DNA from: Ypsolopha sequella | Taxonomy: Eukaryota; Arthropoda; Insecta; Lepidoptera; Ypsolophidae | Direction: 5' to 3' | DNA: 64,000 nt | NCBI GenBank assembly: GCA_934047225.1 | Contig: OW203991.1 | Location: forward strand, 7,874,001 to 7,938,000 | Translations under genes and position numbers: made by a program | Notes under the pieces: generated by a model | Told to the model about the DNA's origin: nothing | What the model saw: the letters and a program-made list of their open reading frames with translations, nothing else | Database searches by the model: none | Shown: piece after piece, positions 21,561-32,429 of the stretch | How the letters are laid out: every line of letters starts with the position of its first letter | How positions within the stretch are numbered: the stretch's first letter is position 1

Positions 21561-22085
21561 GATTTTTTAAAATTAAATGCTGGCCGACACAGTGATGCAT
21601 AACAGCGTTCGGCGCGTTGACCTTAGTCATGCGCAAATCATGTCCCGGAGCGGATTGGACATGGAAAGATTCCTTTACGTAGAGGAACTATGTCCAGGAA
21701 ACATGTTCGTGGAACTATCTAGTTTTCCGAACCTAGCCGATCGGCTGATGCACGTTCACTGTCCAGGTCCACAAACTTATCAATTATTCAATTAACTATC
21801 GGCTTCAACGCACAGCGTTAGCTCGGTCGGGTGGAGTCGTTTGTAAAATGTCCCGATCTGTAGTTCGTTCGCGCTCGCTCAATCTCGCTCCACTGAACAT
21901 GCGGATTGCGGAACTGTCTGGACATGTGAACATGTTTCAGTTGACATCTCGGATTGGACCGATATTTTTCCCCGTAACGGATATAGTTCCTGGAACTATT
22001 ACGATCCGGAACTACCCATGTCTAGTCTACCTGTGTACAACATGCACGCGCTTCCTATGTATGTGTTTTGTGTAACTCGCCCACA
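21561..22085. other. CATG-rich, GC-elevated segment
   Basis: About 520 bases of near-balanced composition sit between AT-rich flanks, with repeated words 'GCGGATTG', 'GGAACTAT' and 'GGACATG'/'AACATGTT'. Open frames of 72 and 75 codons run through it on the plus strand but show no domain, and the second starts at an arbitrary ATG. It may be a diverged repeat or a regulatory or transcribed segment. Confidence 0.35.
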
Positions 22086-22295
22086 GAGATGACGTTATGA
22101 AAGAGTAACCCAATAGAGTTATCATCTAAAAACCTTTACGTCCATTCCTCTTAGTAACTTGTAGTTGTAATGGACTTACTCCACTTCAAGCCACAGTATA
22201 CGTTTGGCTCATTGATTTAATGTTACCGTGTATTTATGACATGATTTATTTTAATCAGACCGTACATATTCATGTTTTGATTCTTAATACCCTTA

Positions 22296-22581
22296 TATGA
22301 ATAATTTGCAATATTCCGCTAAACACTCTTACTATGCTATTCAAAATGCAGACTCAAGCACCGCCCGGCCTCCCGCATAAAACATGCACAAGCAAAGCAA
22401 GCAGTACAAGCACAAAATAAAGCAATCTTAAATAACCAGCAAGAAAACTTATCGACACGTGTTTCGCCTCTAAACGAGCTTTGCTTGTGCATGTTTTATG
22501 CGGGAGGGCGGGCGGTGCTTGAGTCTGCATTTTGAATAGCATGGTAGGAGTGTTTGGCGGAATATTGCAAATTATTAATAT
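22296..22581. mobile_element. Hairpin element, about 103-bp arms
   Basis: Arms 22296-22401 and 22474-22581 pair 'AATTTGCAATATTCCGC', 'ATTCAAAATGCAGACTCAAG' and 'GCATAAAACATGCACAAGCA'. The loop contains 'ACACGTGTTTCGCCTCTA', a phrase common in lepidopteran repeats. Only a handful of mismatches, so it is young. Confidence 0.8.
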
Positions 22582-22599
22582 ATCCACAAATTCATGATG

Positions 22600-22989
22600 G
22601 ACTTCCGCAAAGTAATGCCTTTTTCAATAAATTCTTAATACCCTTCAGATTCAATGTATACTTTTTTAAAATATTCAACCATAGCAAATCAGTAGAACGG
22701 GTGATCTATACGAAACCAGCACGACACTTATGTAGCATAAATCTTTCACAAAACAACGCATTCTTGAACGCTGTTCACAGAATTAGTGACATATTAGTAC
22801 TTGGTATTGACAATTTAATTTAAATTATACAAAAAAAATAACAATATCTCACTCAAACAAACTGTAGACCGACAAAAGAATTACAAAAATAATACGGTAC
22901 AGATACCATACACGTCTTATTCAGTTAAGAGTCCATGCTACACCACTGGCGGTGGTACGCGTTCCGCTCGGGCCGAGAATTGGGCCCAG
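22600..22989 (-). other. Probable 3' UTR of the terminal exon
   Basis: Sequence directly downstream of the stop codon at 22990 on the minus strand. It begins GC-rich (to about 22930), then becomes AT-rich, with ATTAAA near 22815. The extent is inference. Confidence 0.35.
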
Positions 22990-23091
22990 TCACTCGCGGT
23001 CGCTGGAGCCGTCTTCGCGGGAGTCCCTGCGCGGGGACGGGGGGGCGGTGGCCGTCGACGATGCTGCTGCTTCGGTGGGATCAAGGGCTAC
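22990..23091 (-). CDS. Terminal coding exon of an unidentified gene
   Basis: On the minus strand a pyrimidine-rich stretch ends in CAG just before 23091, a textbook acceptor. The following 102 bases are open only in the frame starting at the first exon base and end in TGA at 22992-22990. They encode 33 residues beginning VALDPTEAAAS, with a proline/serine patch (ATAPPSPRRDSRED) and ending GSSDRE. GC is about 70 percent in an otherwise AT-rich region, with codon-like third positions; the other two frames hit stops at once. The peptide is low-complexity and acidic/serine-rich, typical of a disordered C-terminal tail, and I cannot name the gene. Upstream exons would lie at higher coordinates, but I find none with confidence in this window. 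Downstream, ATTAAA near 22815 could serve as a poly(A) signal. Confidence 0.62.
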   Translation of the reverse strand, partial: VALDPTEAAASSTATAPPSPRRDSREDGSSDRE

Positions 23092-25030
23092 CTGAAAATT
23101 AGAGAAAATGATTTTATTAAATAAGCAAATGAAAAAATATAACTCCTTTTCGCACTTCTGAATAGAGATTTGAATATACAGGTATAAAAAAAAAACAATA
23201 AAACCTAATAGAGGTTGCTGTACAAATTACAGAAAATATGCAAATATTTTCATGGTTTTAAATAATAACTATTTTCACAAAGTTTTCAAATATCAATGCA
23301 TAAACCTGAAGAAGTCCCAGTAAAATTTTACAGATAATACGTGTTTCTGCACAAATATTCATAAATTCAAACATTCTTAAAGAATCAAATTCCGAGTGCA
23401 AATAGACAGCTATCTTTATTTAATGAGACCACAAACTGACCATACTGAATAATTTTCCTAAAGAAACATAGCACCGCAAAAAGAAAAAACAATTGCACAT
23501 ACTCGTACAAAATTTGCCGTAGATGCACATACAAAATTTGCCGTAGATAGACTTTTTTTTATTTTGCGTTTGTATGTTTCCTATAAGACTATGGTAATAG
23601 GCCATACAGCCAGATAAACAGTACAACTTCATAGACGAACTTTTTGAAACTTAATAATGTTCGCGCTAAATTTTTTTCACATCAGCGCGAACTGACAGGA
23701 CAGAAGCTTAATAATCATGCTCAAGGATATATTATACAGTGACTTTAAAGAGAGATATTATAAAATAAGTAATAAAACATGCATGTATGATTATTTATTT
23801 AGGTTATTTAGACATGGCTGTATGGGGTAAGTTCCCTTTGCTTTCCCACTTGGGAGAAGAATTGAAAAAAAACTAGTGGTGGGAAAGAGCTTTGTTGTTC
23901 ATATTTAGTTGTTTGATTATTCAAATTTGCATTAAGTATTACTGAAAGTTAAACAGGTCATCCAGTGATGATAAAATAATACTGTTTCATTTCCTCGCAA
24001 TCGAAATGAAAAGTCGTGTTCAACTCGGCTACAAACGAGCCATACTACCTCGAACTATAAGGCTCAAGCAGCTTAATATTTTGGGTAATATGGCTCGTTT
24101 TATGCACTCGTATAACTTTCTACTATTTATTTGTATGTATAAAATACATATATATTTTTTTAATTAATTTTAATATTAACCAGTAGAATTATCTATAACA
24201 ATTGATTTATAATAACTTCCGGCACAATCGTGCCTCCTGCCACTTTACTGGTTAAATGCGAGTAGGTACGTAATAGGAAGGTGTAAACATATCTTAAATT
24301 TTTTGTTAGGGCAAGTCCAAATTTATGTCTTTTGTGATTTTTTAATGAGCGGTTTTCTGTTTGTTTTTTTTTTTTAGTCCTTAGCTTTGCCCCAGATGGC
24401 GCTGTCCATGTCACCATAGACCAAATGTGTTCCGTAGCAATCAATGTCAAAGTGGTTTTTAGTTTGTTTGGAATCGGTGCAGATTTTGTCTTTGATTCTG
24501 TTGCTAAAGAATACGACAGTGCCATCTAGGAATCTTACTTAACACTAAGTTTGACATAAGGAAATACGCTCATTCTTTGGAAATATTTTTCAATATTATC
24601 AGTAGAATATGTGGTTTTATAAAAAAAACAGTCCATAGACATCCCATATACACAAGATATTGTGATCATAAGACAGATACGGCTAAAGCTACGAAGTCCT
24701 CAATGACATAAAGTGGCATGACCAGTGGCCAATACCTTTGTAGAAATTCGAAAGACCTACTGCACCCTCCATACGACCCTGCATATTTTCTTCTCTTAAG
24801 GCTCTCAAAAAGTTTTTTCAGATTAACAATATTTCCAAATATGTGATCGAAAATGTACTTAATCTGAGTTCCGAAATCTTAAATGCCCGAACAAGCTAGT
24901 AACATATTGATGGCGATCAAAAATTGTCCAACAAAAATGTTACTGTATTTTTCAGTCGCACTGATTTTTGTAGCTACGTTGCTAATGAATGAGTTATGAA
25001 TTATGAAGCTCGTAAGTAATATTTATCATG
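23092..25030. other. Presumed intron or intergenic DNA with minor repeats
   Basis: Contains a 24-25-bp direct duplication around 'ACAAAATTTGCCGTAGAT' near 23505-23548 and a short hairpin near 24024-24105 ('AACGAGCCATACTACC' against 'GGTAATATGGCTCGTT'). If the exon at 22990 is real, at least the first part is its upstream intron. The 110-codon minus frame at 24193-24525 contains a lysine run from an A tract and is not convincing. Confidence 0.45.
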
Positions 25031-25039
25031 TGTTTTAGA

Positions 25040-25741
25040 TTTCGTTACAACAAAGAACCCTTGTAGTTTCACCATGTCCGTCTGTCTGTCTGTCCGCGGC
25101 TTAGCTTAGAGACTATTAGTACTAGAAAGCTGTAATTTGGCATGGGTATACATATTTACCACGCCGATAAAGTGGTACAGTAAAATTTAGAAAAATAATT
25201 TTTTTAGGGTACCTCCCCTACACGTAAAGTGGGGATGATTTTTTTTCTCGTCTAGTGTAGGGTGTCGTTGGATAGGTAATTTAAAAATATTGGGGTTGTG
25301 CGAAGACTATTTTTCGATCCAAGGTTCCGTTTGTGAAATATTAAGCTTAAAAGTGTTAATTTTTGTTAGAGTCAAGTGTCCCCCCCCCCCCCCTCTGTCA
25401 GCGAAACGGTTGTATTTGGAGACGTGAAAAAAATCACAACGGTAGTATACATAACGAAATTAAAAGGAAAACTCTCAAAATTAGTAGGCTTTACAAGTTA
25501 ACGAGTACAGATCGCGCCAAACTTTTAGTCCCCTCTAAACAAGGGGCGATTCGCATCAGCAGGAACAAAATGTATGGGCCGTTCTTGGGAAGAGCAACTT
25601 CCGAGCGTACTAGAAGTTTGGCGCGATCTGTATTAGTCGACAAACTTATAAAATGTACTTGGAGAAGAAGTCCGCATATTGCGCAGGACAACAACGGAAC
25701 CCTACACTGCGCGTGGCCCGACACGCACTTGGCCGGTTTTT
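25040..25741 (+). mobile_element. 'GTTCCG' family, longer subfamily, interrupted copy
   Basis: Begins 'AAGAACCCTTGTAGTTTC' and 'GTCCGTCTGTCTGTCTGTCC', includes 'GTACCTCCCCTACACGTAAA' and a run of C, and ends 'CGGAACCCTACACTGCGCG', 'ACACGCACTTGGCCGG' and T run. A 127-bp hairpin (25506-25632) interrupts it. Confidence 0.75.
25506..25632. mobile_element. Small hairpin MITE nested in 25040-25741
   Basis: Terminal repeats 'TACAGATCGCGCCAAACTT' and its complement enclose about 80 bases. Removing it joins 'AAGTTAACGAG' to 'TAGTCGACAAACTT', restoring an uninterrupted host repeat, with TA as the likely target duplication. Confidence 0.75.
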
Positions 25742-26104
25742 ATATGTATTTACGCATATTTACGTAATGAAATAACTCATTTTTAAAGAGAACACGTCTG
25801 CATAGATGTCTAGATCATTTTATGTACGGCTAAATTTATTTTAATTTAAGTCTTCAAGTCAGTCAAGTACTATTACTCGTCGGTCTTGATTATTTTGTCT
25901 GTATTTTATGTTTATTATATTGTATGATGTAATACATATGTTGTATAGACGTGGTTAATTTTAATATATTGTAAAGTAAATAATTATTTGTGTATTTAAA
26001 CATTATATTTATAGTAAATAGTTATGAAACTTATTAACTTTTTTATAAACCTGTATTTTTAAATGCACACCGCCTCTTAGTTACTCTTTAGTGCAGTTCC
26101 TTCC

Positions 26105-26250
26105 ACCCAAAGGTTGTCTGGAAGAGACTGCTTTAAGCGATAAGGCCGCCTATTTGTTCGTGCCATACATATGTATTTCTTTAAGTTCATTGTTAATGTT
26201 TTCTTTATCTTTTGTGGCGTGACAATAAATGTATCTATTTTTATTAAATT
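26105..26250 (+). mobile_element. LINE 3' end fragment
   Basis: 'TTGTCTGGAAGAGACTGC', 'AGCGATAAGGCCGCC' and a terminal 'GACAATAAATGTATC' form a conserved LINE 3' UTR, best guess CR1/jockey-like. The AT-rich 25840-26100 upstream may belong to the same insertion. Confidence 0.6.
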
Positions 26251-26579
26251 ATCATAACTTTTTATTTAAGTCCCTTCGTCAGAGTAAAACATGCATGACC
26301 CACTGCACCAGGTTCATTGATCTAATTTCATAGGTCAGGTTCAATCCTAACGTACAAAGCGGTTTTAATCTCAAACAAAAAACACGCTTGCAACAAAGTT
26401 GCAAACCGGTCGCGGGCCAGGGCTGGACTTAGTAGGAATTACTACCGTATAGTAAGTACCAGCTATTTGTCCGCTTTTTTCCACATTTGTCCACGTTATT
26501 TTGCAAGATAGATACGTCGCAAAAGTTCTTTAAAACAAAATATAATAAGTTACTTTACGAATAAATAAAAAATATTTTA

Positions 26580-26797
26580 TACAAGGTGTAACCATATTTG
26601 AAGAGCTTATTCAGTCAATGGTATAGAACAACTTTTACTATGGAGCCAACCGTGAAATCTCAAAACAAAAATCTGCCCTTCAGTTAACAGTTGATTTTTT
26701 TTTTTCGAGATTCAGGGTTTGTCCCATAGTAAAAGTTGTTCTATACCATTGACTGAATAAGCTCTTCAAATATGGCTACTTTCTGTTACACGTTGTA
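26580..26797. mobile_element. Hairpin MITE with 'AACAACTTTTACTATGG' core, copy 2
   Basis: Same arms as 18280-18550 ('GAAGAGCTTATTCAGTC.ATGG' to 'AACAACTTTTACTATGG') with a shorter loop and a lost part of the left end. Confidence 0.85.
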
Positions 26798-27603
26798 CAT
26801 TCATATTTATAAAAATTCCTAATTATTACAGAAAATAGAACGACTCACAAAATTCATTTCAAATTTAAAGGTTAACAATATGGCTATGATAATATTTTGA
26901 TGGAGAATTGAAATTTCGAAAAAGATTTAATGAATTCAAAAGAAGATTTAATACCATGAAACAAGGAAGAGTAAAAAAATTTCTAAACAGTATATATTGG
27001 AGATACATTATGTGAAGGGCCAATAAGACAAAAAGGTGTTTGTTTATGTTACATAAAAATGTTTTGTGGATTTGTACCAGAGTAATTTAAATATATTAAC
27101 TCTGCCATTACGCTGGGAAAAAAATCATTGGTAAAACATGGATGTACGAATGTGGACATGCATTTCACAGGCTATACTTGAAAACAATGTTAAACTAAAT
27201 GTTATCTGATAATGCTGTGTTCACCTGTCATTGATGGCAACACCAGAACAAGAACCAATGTATATCTATATGTAGTTTGTGTTGACATTGTTGGTGTGCC
27301 TTTTTTGTAAATAAATAAATAAAAACAACTCTGACACCCCCACGCCGATCCGTGTTGTGATGACGAAAGTTTACATTTTTTTTTGCGGGTCTCGTTGCGA
27401 ATTTTATTTACATTTGGAACGAACGCGGGTTTCTTAATCCGTCACTGGCCAGTTGTAATAAAAAGTAACGGGCCGGTATTTGTAGAAATGCAGCGTAGTG
27501 CATCCTATTAGAAGAGTAAGTAAAGTTATTTTTCTCAAAAACATGTTTTAATGTTATCATTTCATACCGTAAAGACAAGCCAGTAAGTACTCCATCCTGC
27601 GGG
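26798..27603. other. Mostly featureless AT-rich sequence
   Basis: No supportable gene. A short (AAAT)n-type run lies near 27310-27325. The GC-richer 27335-27500 has no open frame or splice context that I trust. Confidence 0.4.
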
Positions 27604-27827
27604 CCTATTATGTATCTTTAGTTGCCAACTGGACTTGGTGCCTATCATCAAAAACATACATATATTATCGGAATCCGATTGTCTAAGGATATGTTCGCAC
27701 TTGAATTGACGACACAGTTCTTAAGTAGTTCAATACTTACTAAAGGCAATTTTGAAAGTTCAGTTTTTATCTATGTTTTTGATGATAGGCATCCGGTGCA
27801 GTTGGCAACCAAAGATACAGAATAGGG
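27604..27827 (+). mobile_element. Foldback MITE, copy 2 of 6
   Basis: More diverged copy of the unit at 357-579, standing alone about 370 bases before the tandem cluster. Confidence 0.75.
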
Positions 27828-27949
27828 GGGGCTGGAGAGTTATTTCAAGTTTCCGGGAAGTGTCTCAATAAGTGTCCAGGAAATTCGTATGAAAACCCAT
27901 TACATCCCATATGTTTATTTTTTTTAAACTATCCGAGACTATTAGGGAT

Positions 27950-28150
27950 GTGCTTCGACATTATTTGTATTTGTCATAGTGATGTCCTTACGCTAGGGAT
28001 GGGCTTTGTCATTTTTTGATTTCGAAATAGTAATGTTCCCGAGCGAGTTCGTAGTGATGTCTTAGACGTTGACATAGTGATATTCCTGACACTAGAGATG
28101 GGCTTTGTCATTATTTCACTTTGAAATAGTGATTACTTGGACTATTTTAA
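27950..28150 (+). repeat. Diverged 'CTAGGGATGGGCTTTGTCATT' short repeats
   Basis: The phrase 'TAGGGATG.GCTT.G.CATT' occurs about three times in 170 bases. It resembles the motif array at 45090-45340. Confidence 0.4.
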
Positions 28151-28195
28151 CTTATTATTTATTATGAGCGGTTGGTATATTGGTAGGCCAGCGGG

Positions 28196-28950
28196 CCAAT
28201 TGTGTATCTCTAGTTGCCTTCTGGACTGGGTGTCTATCATCAAAAACATAGATATACTATCGAATTCCGATGTCCTAAGGATATTTTCGCACTTGAAGTG
28301 ACGACACAGATTGTTAATAGTTCAATACCCACTAAAGGCAATTTTGAAGTTTCAGTTTTTAGCTATGTTTTTGATGATAGGCACCTCGTGCAGTTGGCAA
28401 CTAAATATACAGAATAGGGGGGCAGGTAATAAACGGTTGATATATTGATAGTCCAGCGGGCCTATTATGTATCTCTAGTTGCCTTCTGGACTGGGTGCCT
28501 ATCATCAAAAACATAGATATACTATCGAATTCCGATGTCCTAAGGATATTTTCGCACTTGAAGTGACGACACAGATTGTTAATAGTTCAATACCCACTAA
28601 AGGCAATTTTGAAGTTTCAGTTTTTAGCTATGTTTTTGATGATAGGCACCTCGTGCAGTTGGCAACTAAATATACAGAATAGGGGGGCAGGTAATAAACG
28701 GTTGATATATTGATAGTCCAGCGGGCCTATTATGTATCTCTAGTTGCCTTCTGGACTGGGTGCCTATCATCAAAAACATAGATATACTATCGAATTCCGA
28801 TTTCCTAAGGATATGTTCGCACTTGAAGTGACGACACATATTGTTAGTAGTTCAATACCCACTAAAGGTAATTTTGAAATTTCAGTATTTATCTATGTTT
28901 TTGATGATACGCACCTAGTTCAGTTGGCAACTAAAGATACAGAATAGGGG
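28196..28950 (+). repeat. Three direct copies of the foldback MITE, 265-bp period
   Basis: Units at 28196-28420, 28461-28685 and 28726-28950 are spaced exactly 265 bases, separated by a shared 40-base linker containing 'TAATAAACGGTTGATATATT'. The first two are almost identical, so the array arose by tandem duplication of element plus linker. Each unit retains the inverted ends. Confidence 0.9.
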
Positions 28951-29111
28951 GGCAGGTAATAAGCGGTTAGTGTATGTAGAGGTATATAGGTATTGTTAGA
29001 CCAGTTTGTATGGGTCCGCAGATTTGTAGTCGTAATAAACCAATCTGAATCTACCAACCAATAATGGTAGCCCAGTCCATCCATAGTGGTTGGTAAATCG
29101 GTAGTCCAACC

Positions 29112-29336
29112 CCCCTATTCTGTATCTTTAGTTGCCAACTGCACGAGGTGCCTATCATCAAAAACATAGCTAAAAACTGAAATTTCAAAATTGCCTTTAG
29201 TGGGTATTGAACTATTAACAATCTGTGTCGTCACTTCAAGTGCGAAAATATCCTTAGGACATCGGAATTCGATAGTATATCTATGTTTTTGATGATAGAC
29301 ACCCAGTCCAGAAGGCAACTAGAGATACACAATAGG
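29112..29336 (-). mobile_element. Foldback MITE, inverted copy
   Basis: Same unit as the three direct copies but in opposite orientation, nearly identical to the copy at 28196. The linker-like phrase 'CAGGTAATAAATGGTTGG' follows it as it follows the direct copies. Confidence 0.85.
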
Positions 29337-29414
29337 CCCGCAGGTAATAAATGGTTGGTATTATGTTAGATCCAGTTAATAGCGATTGGTAGATTGGGAG
29401 TCCTAAGCAGATAG

Positions 29415-30432
29415 TATACAGGGTGGAAAAAATGAAAGGGCCCTGGAGGAGAACTACCTTAAATCCTTTAGTTAGCTCATTTTACTGAAAGGAAACATTC
29501 CTTTATTTTTTAAAAGAAACAAAACTGCATTCAAAGATCTTCTAAAATTTGCTTGTCTCACCCGGGAACTGAACCAACTAAAAATTTAAAAAATAAACCC
29601 TCGCTATTTTATTATACGAATCGGTAGGATTATTGTTCAGGATAACATTTGTCTACTAAACTAAAGTCTTACACTCATCTGTTGTACGAGATACCCATGA
29701 AATTGAATATTTATTACAAGTTCTTTATTAACAATACCTAGTACTGTTCACTTGTAAAGTAATAATTATACGCCATTATTACACAATGACAGCACGGAAT
29801 GAAAGCAAAACAAAACAAAATTTGAATTTCGAACGAAATTTATGGTTCGAACTTCAAATTTGTTGCTCCGCGTTGCAAAAAAAATACGTTCCTTTTTTAA
29901 ACTTTTCGTCAGTACGCCTAGTGCAAGAAGTAATTGTGCTCTGCATACATTTATTATTACCATTTAACGATTTTCTTATTGAAGTCTTCAACAAGGTACT
30001 TAATATAAATAACATTAGCAAGCTTGTACTTCATACGATATCTTTGGATGTAAGAGAGATAAGAAAATTATAACGTGTAATTTACTTGTTACAAGTAAAC
30101 AGTACTAGGTATTGTTAACAAAGAACTTGTAATAAATATTTAATTTCATGAGTATCTCGTACAACAGATGAGTGTAAGACCAAATGTTTATTAGACAAAT
30201 TTTATTCTGAACAATAATCCTACCGATTCGTATGATAAAATAGCGAGGGTTTATTTTTTTAAGTTTTAGTTTGTTCATTTCCCGGGTGAGACAAGCGAAT
30301 TTCAGAATATCTTTGAATGCAGTTTTGTTTCTTTTAAAAAATAAAGGAATGTTTCTTTTCAGTAAAATGAGCTAACTAAAGGATTTAAGGTAGTTCCCCT
30401 CCAGGGCCCTTAAATTTTTTCCACCCTGTATA
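29415..30432. mobile_element. Long-arm MITE, 'ACAGGGTGG' family, largest copy
   Basis: Arms start 'TATACAGGGTGGAAAAAAT' and extend about 330 bases on each side to 'AACAATACCTAGTACTGTT' and its complement. Between them lies a core of about 340 bases (29745-30085) absent from the copy at 12569. Ends abut TA. Confidence 0.85.
29786..30073 (+). CDS. ORF in the core of the palindromic element, 95 codons
   Basis: ATG to TAA, entirely between the arms of the element. The peptide begins MTARNESKTKQNLNFER and has hydrophobic stretches around residues 45-62. No domain recognised. It could be the remnant of an element-encoded protein or a chance frame. Confidence 0.2.
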   Translation: MTARNESKTKQNLNFERNLWFELQICCSALQKKYVPFLNFSSVRLVQEVIVLCIHLLLPFNDFLIEVFNKVLNINNISKLVLHTISLDVREIRKL

Positions 30433-30439
30433 ATTTATA

Positions 30440-30760
30440 GTTTATTATCGTTAATATTTGTCACGAGCCTTTCGCCCGCAGCTCCGCCCGCGTTTATTAG
30501 ATTTCCGCCCTGTTTTCGGCTTCTGCGTTATTTGATTAACACGCCTATAGCCTATATGTTGACCAGGCGGCGTAGCATAGTGTTTTACCGCGCGCGACGC
30601 GGATTAGTTAAATCACAGGTGCGAGGAGCGTGACATACTGTTTAATCGCAAAAACATCGTGTCGCCCTCCTCGCACCTGTGATTCAACTAACTGGCGTCA
30701 CTATGCTACGATAATAAAGAAAACCACATACAAATCAGATGAGTGGTTCTTGAATTAAAA
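30440..30760 (-). mobile_element. Helitron-like fragment carrying a hairpin
   Basis: On the minus strand 'GCCGAAAACAGGGCGG' and 'GCGGGCGAAAGGCTCG' resemble the end at 53690-53748, which finishes in CTAG. The middle is taken by the hairpin at 30571-30710, as in the related copy at 53405. Confidence 0.5.
30571..30710. repeat. 'GCGAGGAGCG' hairpin, about 60-bp arms
   Basis: 'CGTAGCATAGTG' pairs with 'CACTATGCTACG', and 'GGTGCGAGGAGCGTGACA' pairs with 'TGTCGCCCTCCTCGCACC'. Same family as 16678-16790 and 53498-53660. Confidence 0.7.
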
Positions 30761-30954
30761 CGGGACAAAAATTCTAAAAATTGTAGTTTTGGCTACTGTA
30801 CAATACACATAACACACTTGAACTAAAAATTTGAAAAAATATTCCGTGTACAGACCCGAGTTTTGTACTACTTTATTATTAGCATATATAAATAGAAACA
30901 TAGATATAGATTGTTTGAATCTAAATAGAAATCATACACCGTGAAATTTAGATA

Positions 30955-31452
30955 TATAGATAGATAGATAAAAACTTTATTCAAAGCCTCTTACAAAAAA
31001 CACAAAAAGTACACTTTTAGAGCTTAACAAATAACAAATACATTATAATCCTTAAAATAATGACAATCTTTGACATAGAGGCTGAAAGGGCGCTGGCTCA
31101 GCATACGTCACAGAATAATTACACTGATATTCTGCCAGTAACATGCATTAAAAATATCTATGTTGGTTAATCAAATTAAGACAATGACCTTATAAAATTG
31201 GAATGGTAAATATACTTAAGTAACATGTAATAAATTTGACAATAACAAAAATAAAATAGACACATAATGAGAAAAAGGGGGAGGGAGAAGATGCTTATTA
31301 ATCACCATTTTTAGGATTTGCCAGTAAGCGTGCTGTTTTTGTTGGTCTATAAGATACCGTTTATAGTGAAACTTGAATGTTGCTATTGTTTTTAAATTGC
31401 GGATTGGTGGTGGTATATTATTATATTTAAGTAATTTTTTTAACGAAAACTG
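30955..31452 (-). mobile_element. LINE fragment: ORF C-terminus and 3' UTR
   Basis: On the minus strand 31452-31340 encodes FSLKKLLKYNNIPPPIRN followed by ATFKFHYKRYLI, the conserved 'YN.LP..IR......FK...K.YL' tail that follows the reverse transcriptase in CR1/jockey-type LINEs. The remaining 390 bases are 3' UTR ending 'GAATAAAGTTTTTATC' and a (TATC)n tail at about 30970-30950. The ORF is cut at 31452 by a hairpin element. Confidence 0.6.
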
Positions 31453-31642
31453 GTGATAGTACTCGTCGATATGAACAACTTTTACTATGAAGCCAACCCT
31501 GAAATCGTGAAAAAAAATCATCTGTTTCATACATTTGGGTTGAGTAGGTATTTAACTTTTGTATGGAACAGCTGATATTTTTTTTACGATTTCAGGGTTG
31601 GCTTCATAGTAAAAGTTGTTTATATGGACAAGTACTATCCCC
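31452..31642. mobile_element. Hairpin MITE with 'AACAACTTTTACTATG' core, copy 3
   Basis: Arms pair 'TGGTGATAGTACTCGTC' with 'GACAAGTACTATCCCCA' and 'AACAACTTTTACTATGAAG' with 'CTTCATAGTAAAAGTTGTT'. It sits in the coding part of a LINE fragment. It shares inner sequence with the element at 45671-45900. Confidence 0.8.
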
Positions 31643-31892
31643 ATTTTTGTTAACAGAATGACTCAAACTTCACGTTGTATATAATATAGGTAGTAATTAT
31701 TTACGTCAACGCTGGCACACATATTGAGCCGGAATAGATTTGATTATGGCTCCACGTGCAGCTTCGATTGAAGGTTATTATTTTAGTCCTCTTAATGCAA
31801 TACTCGCTGAATATAAATAAACACTACAGAAGAGAAGAAAAACGAGTGTTTCAACCAATAAAGTAAATATAAGTAATTTGTATAGTATAAGT

Positions 31893-32276
31893 CAGGGATG
31901 TAACGGAACTCCGCCTCCGCATACGCAAGTGCGGAACTTCCGCATAATTTCGAACTCCGCCTCCGCATCCGCCTCCGCAACTTTCAAAACGGAGGTTTAG
32001 CGAAGTGGAGCTGGATTAATCTATGATCCACTGCGAAATAGATTGGATGCAGATAAAGCGGCAACGCTGCTTTTCTTGAAATATAAAATTTGCCTCTTTT
32101 GGAATTTAATTATAATTAAATAATTATAAACAATTTTTAGTATAAAAAATTTTATAGTAAATTTTCCTATTTTATTTTTCACCTCCGCCTCCGCCTCCTT
32201 TAACCTCCGCCTCCGCGGAGGTTGAGTTTTAGACCTCCGCCTCCGCCTCCGTTAACTGACCTCCGTTACATCCCTA
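31893..32276. mobile_element. hAT-like MITE with CCTCCG-rich interior and 8-bp TSD
   Basis: Ends 'CAGGGATGTAACGGA' and 'TCCGTTACATCCCTA' are inverted and flanked by a perfect 8-base duplication GTATAAGT (31885-31892 and 32277-32284). The length, TIR and TSD fit the hAT superfamily. Inside, near both ends, are many CCTCCG/CTCCGC repeats, an unusual subterminal composition that could be transposase-binding sites. Confidence 0.85.
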
Positions 32277-32429
32277 GTATAAGTTTTAGTATGTAACTGA
32301 TATGTTAAAAAAAAGACATGATCTTGATAAGTTTCTTGCGCTTCTTCTTAGCAAGACTAATCGAATGGGCAAAGGTAAGCATGTATTTATATATGTAACC
32401 TATTAGTATGTACATAGTATATAGGTTGG

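Noticed and set aside
24193..24525. 110-codon minus-strand ORF
   Set aside because: Contains a lysine run from an A tract, has no domain or repeat partner, and composition matches non-coding flanks.
25363..25767. 134-codon plus-strand ORF
   Set aside because: Runs across a 'GTTCCG' family repeat and its nested MITE, so it is a chance frame.
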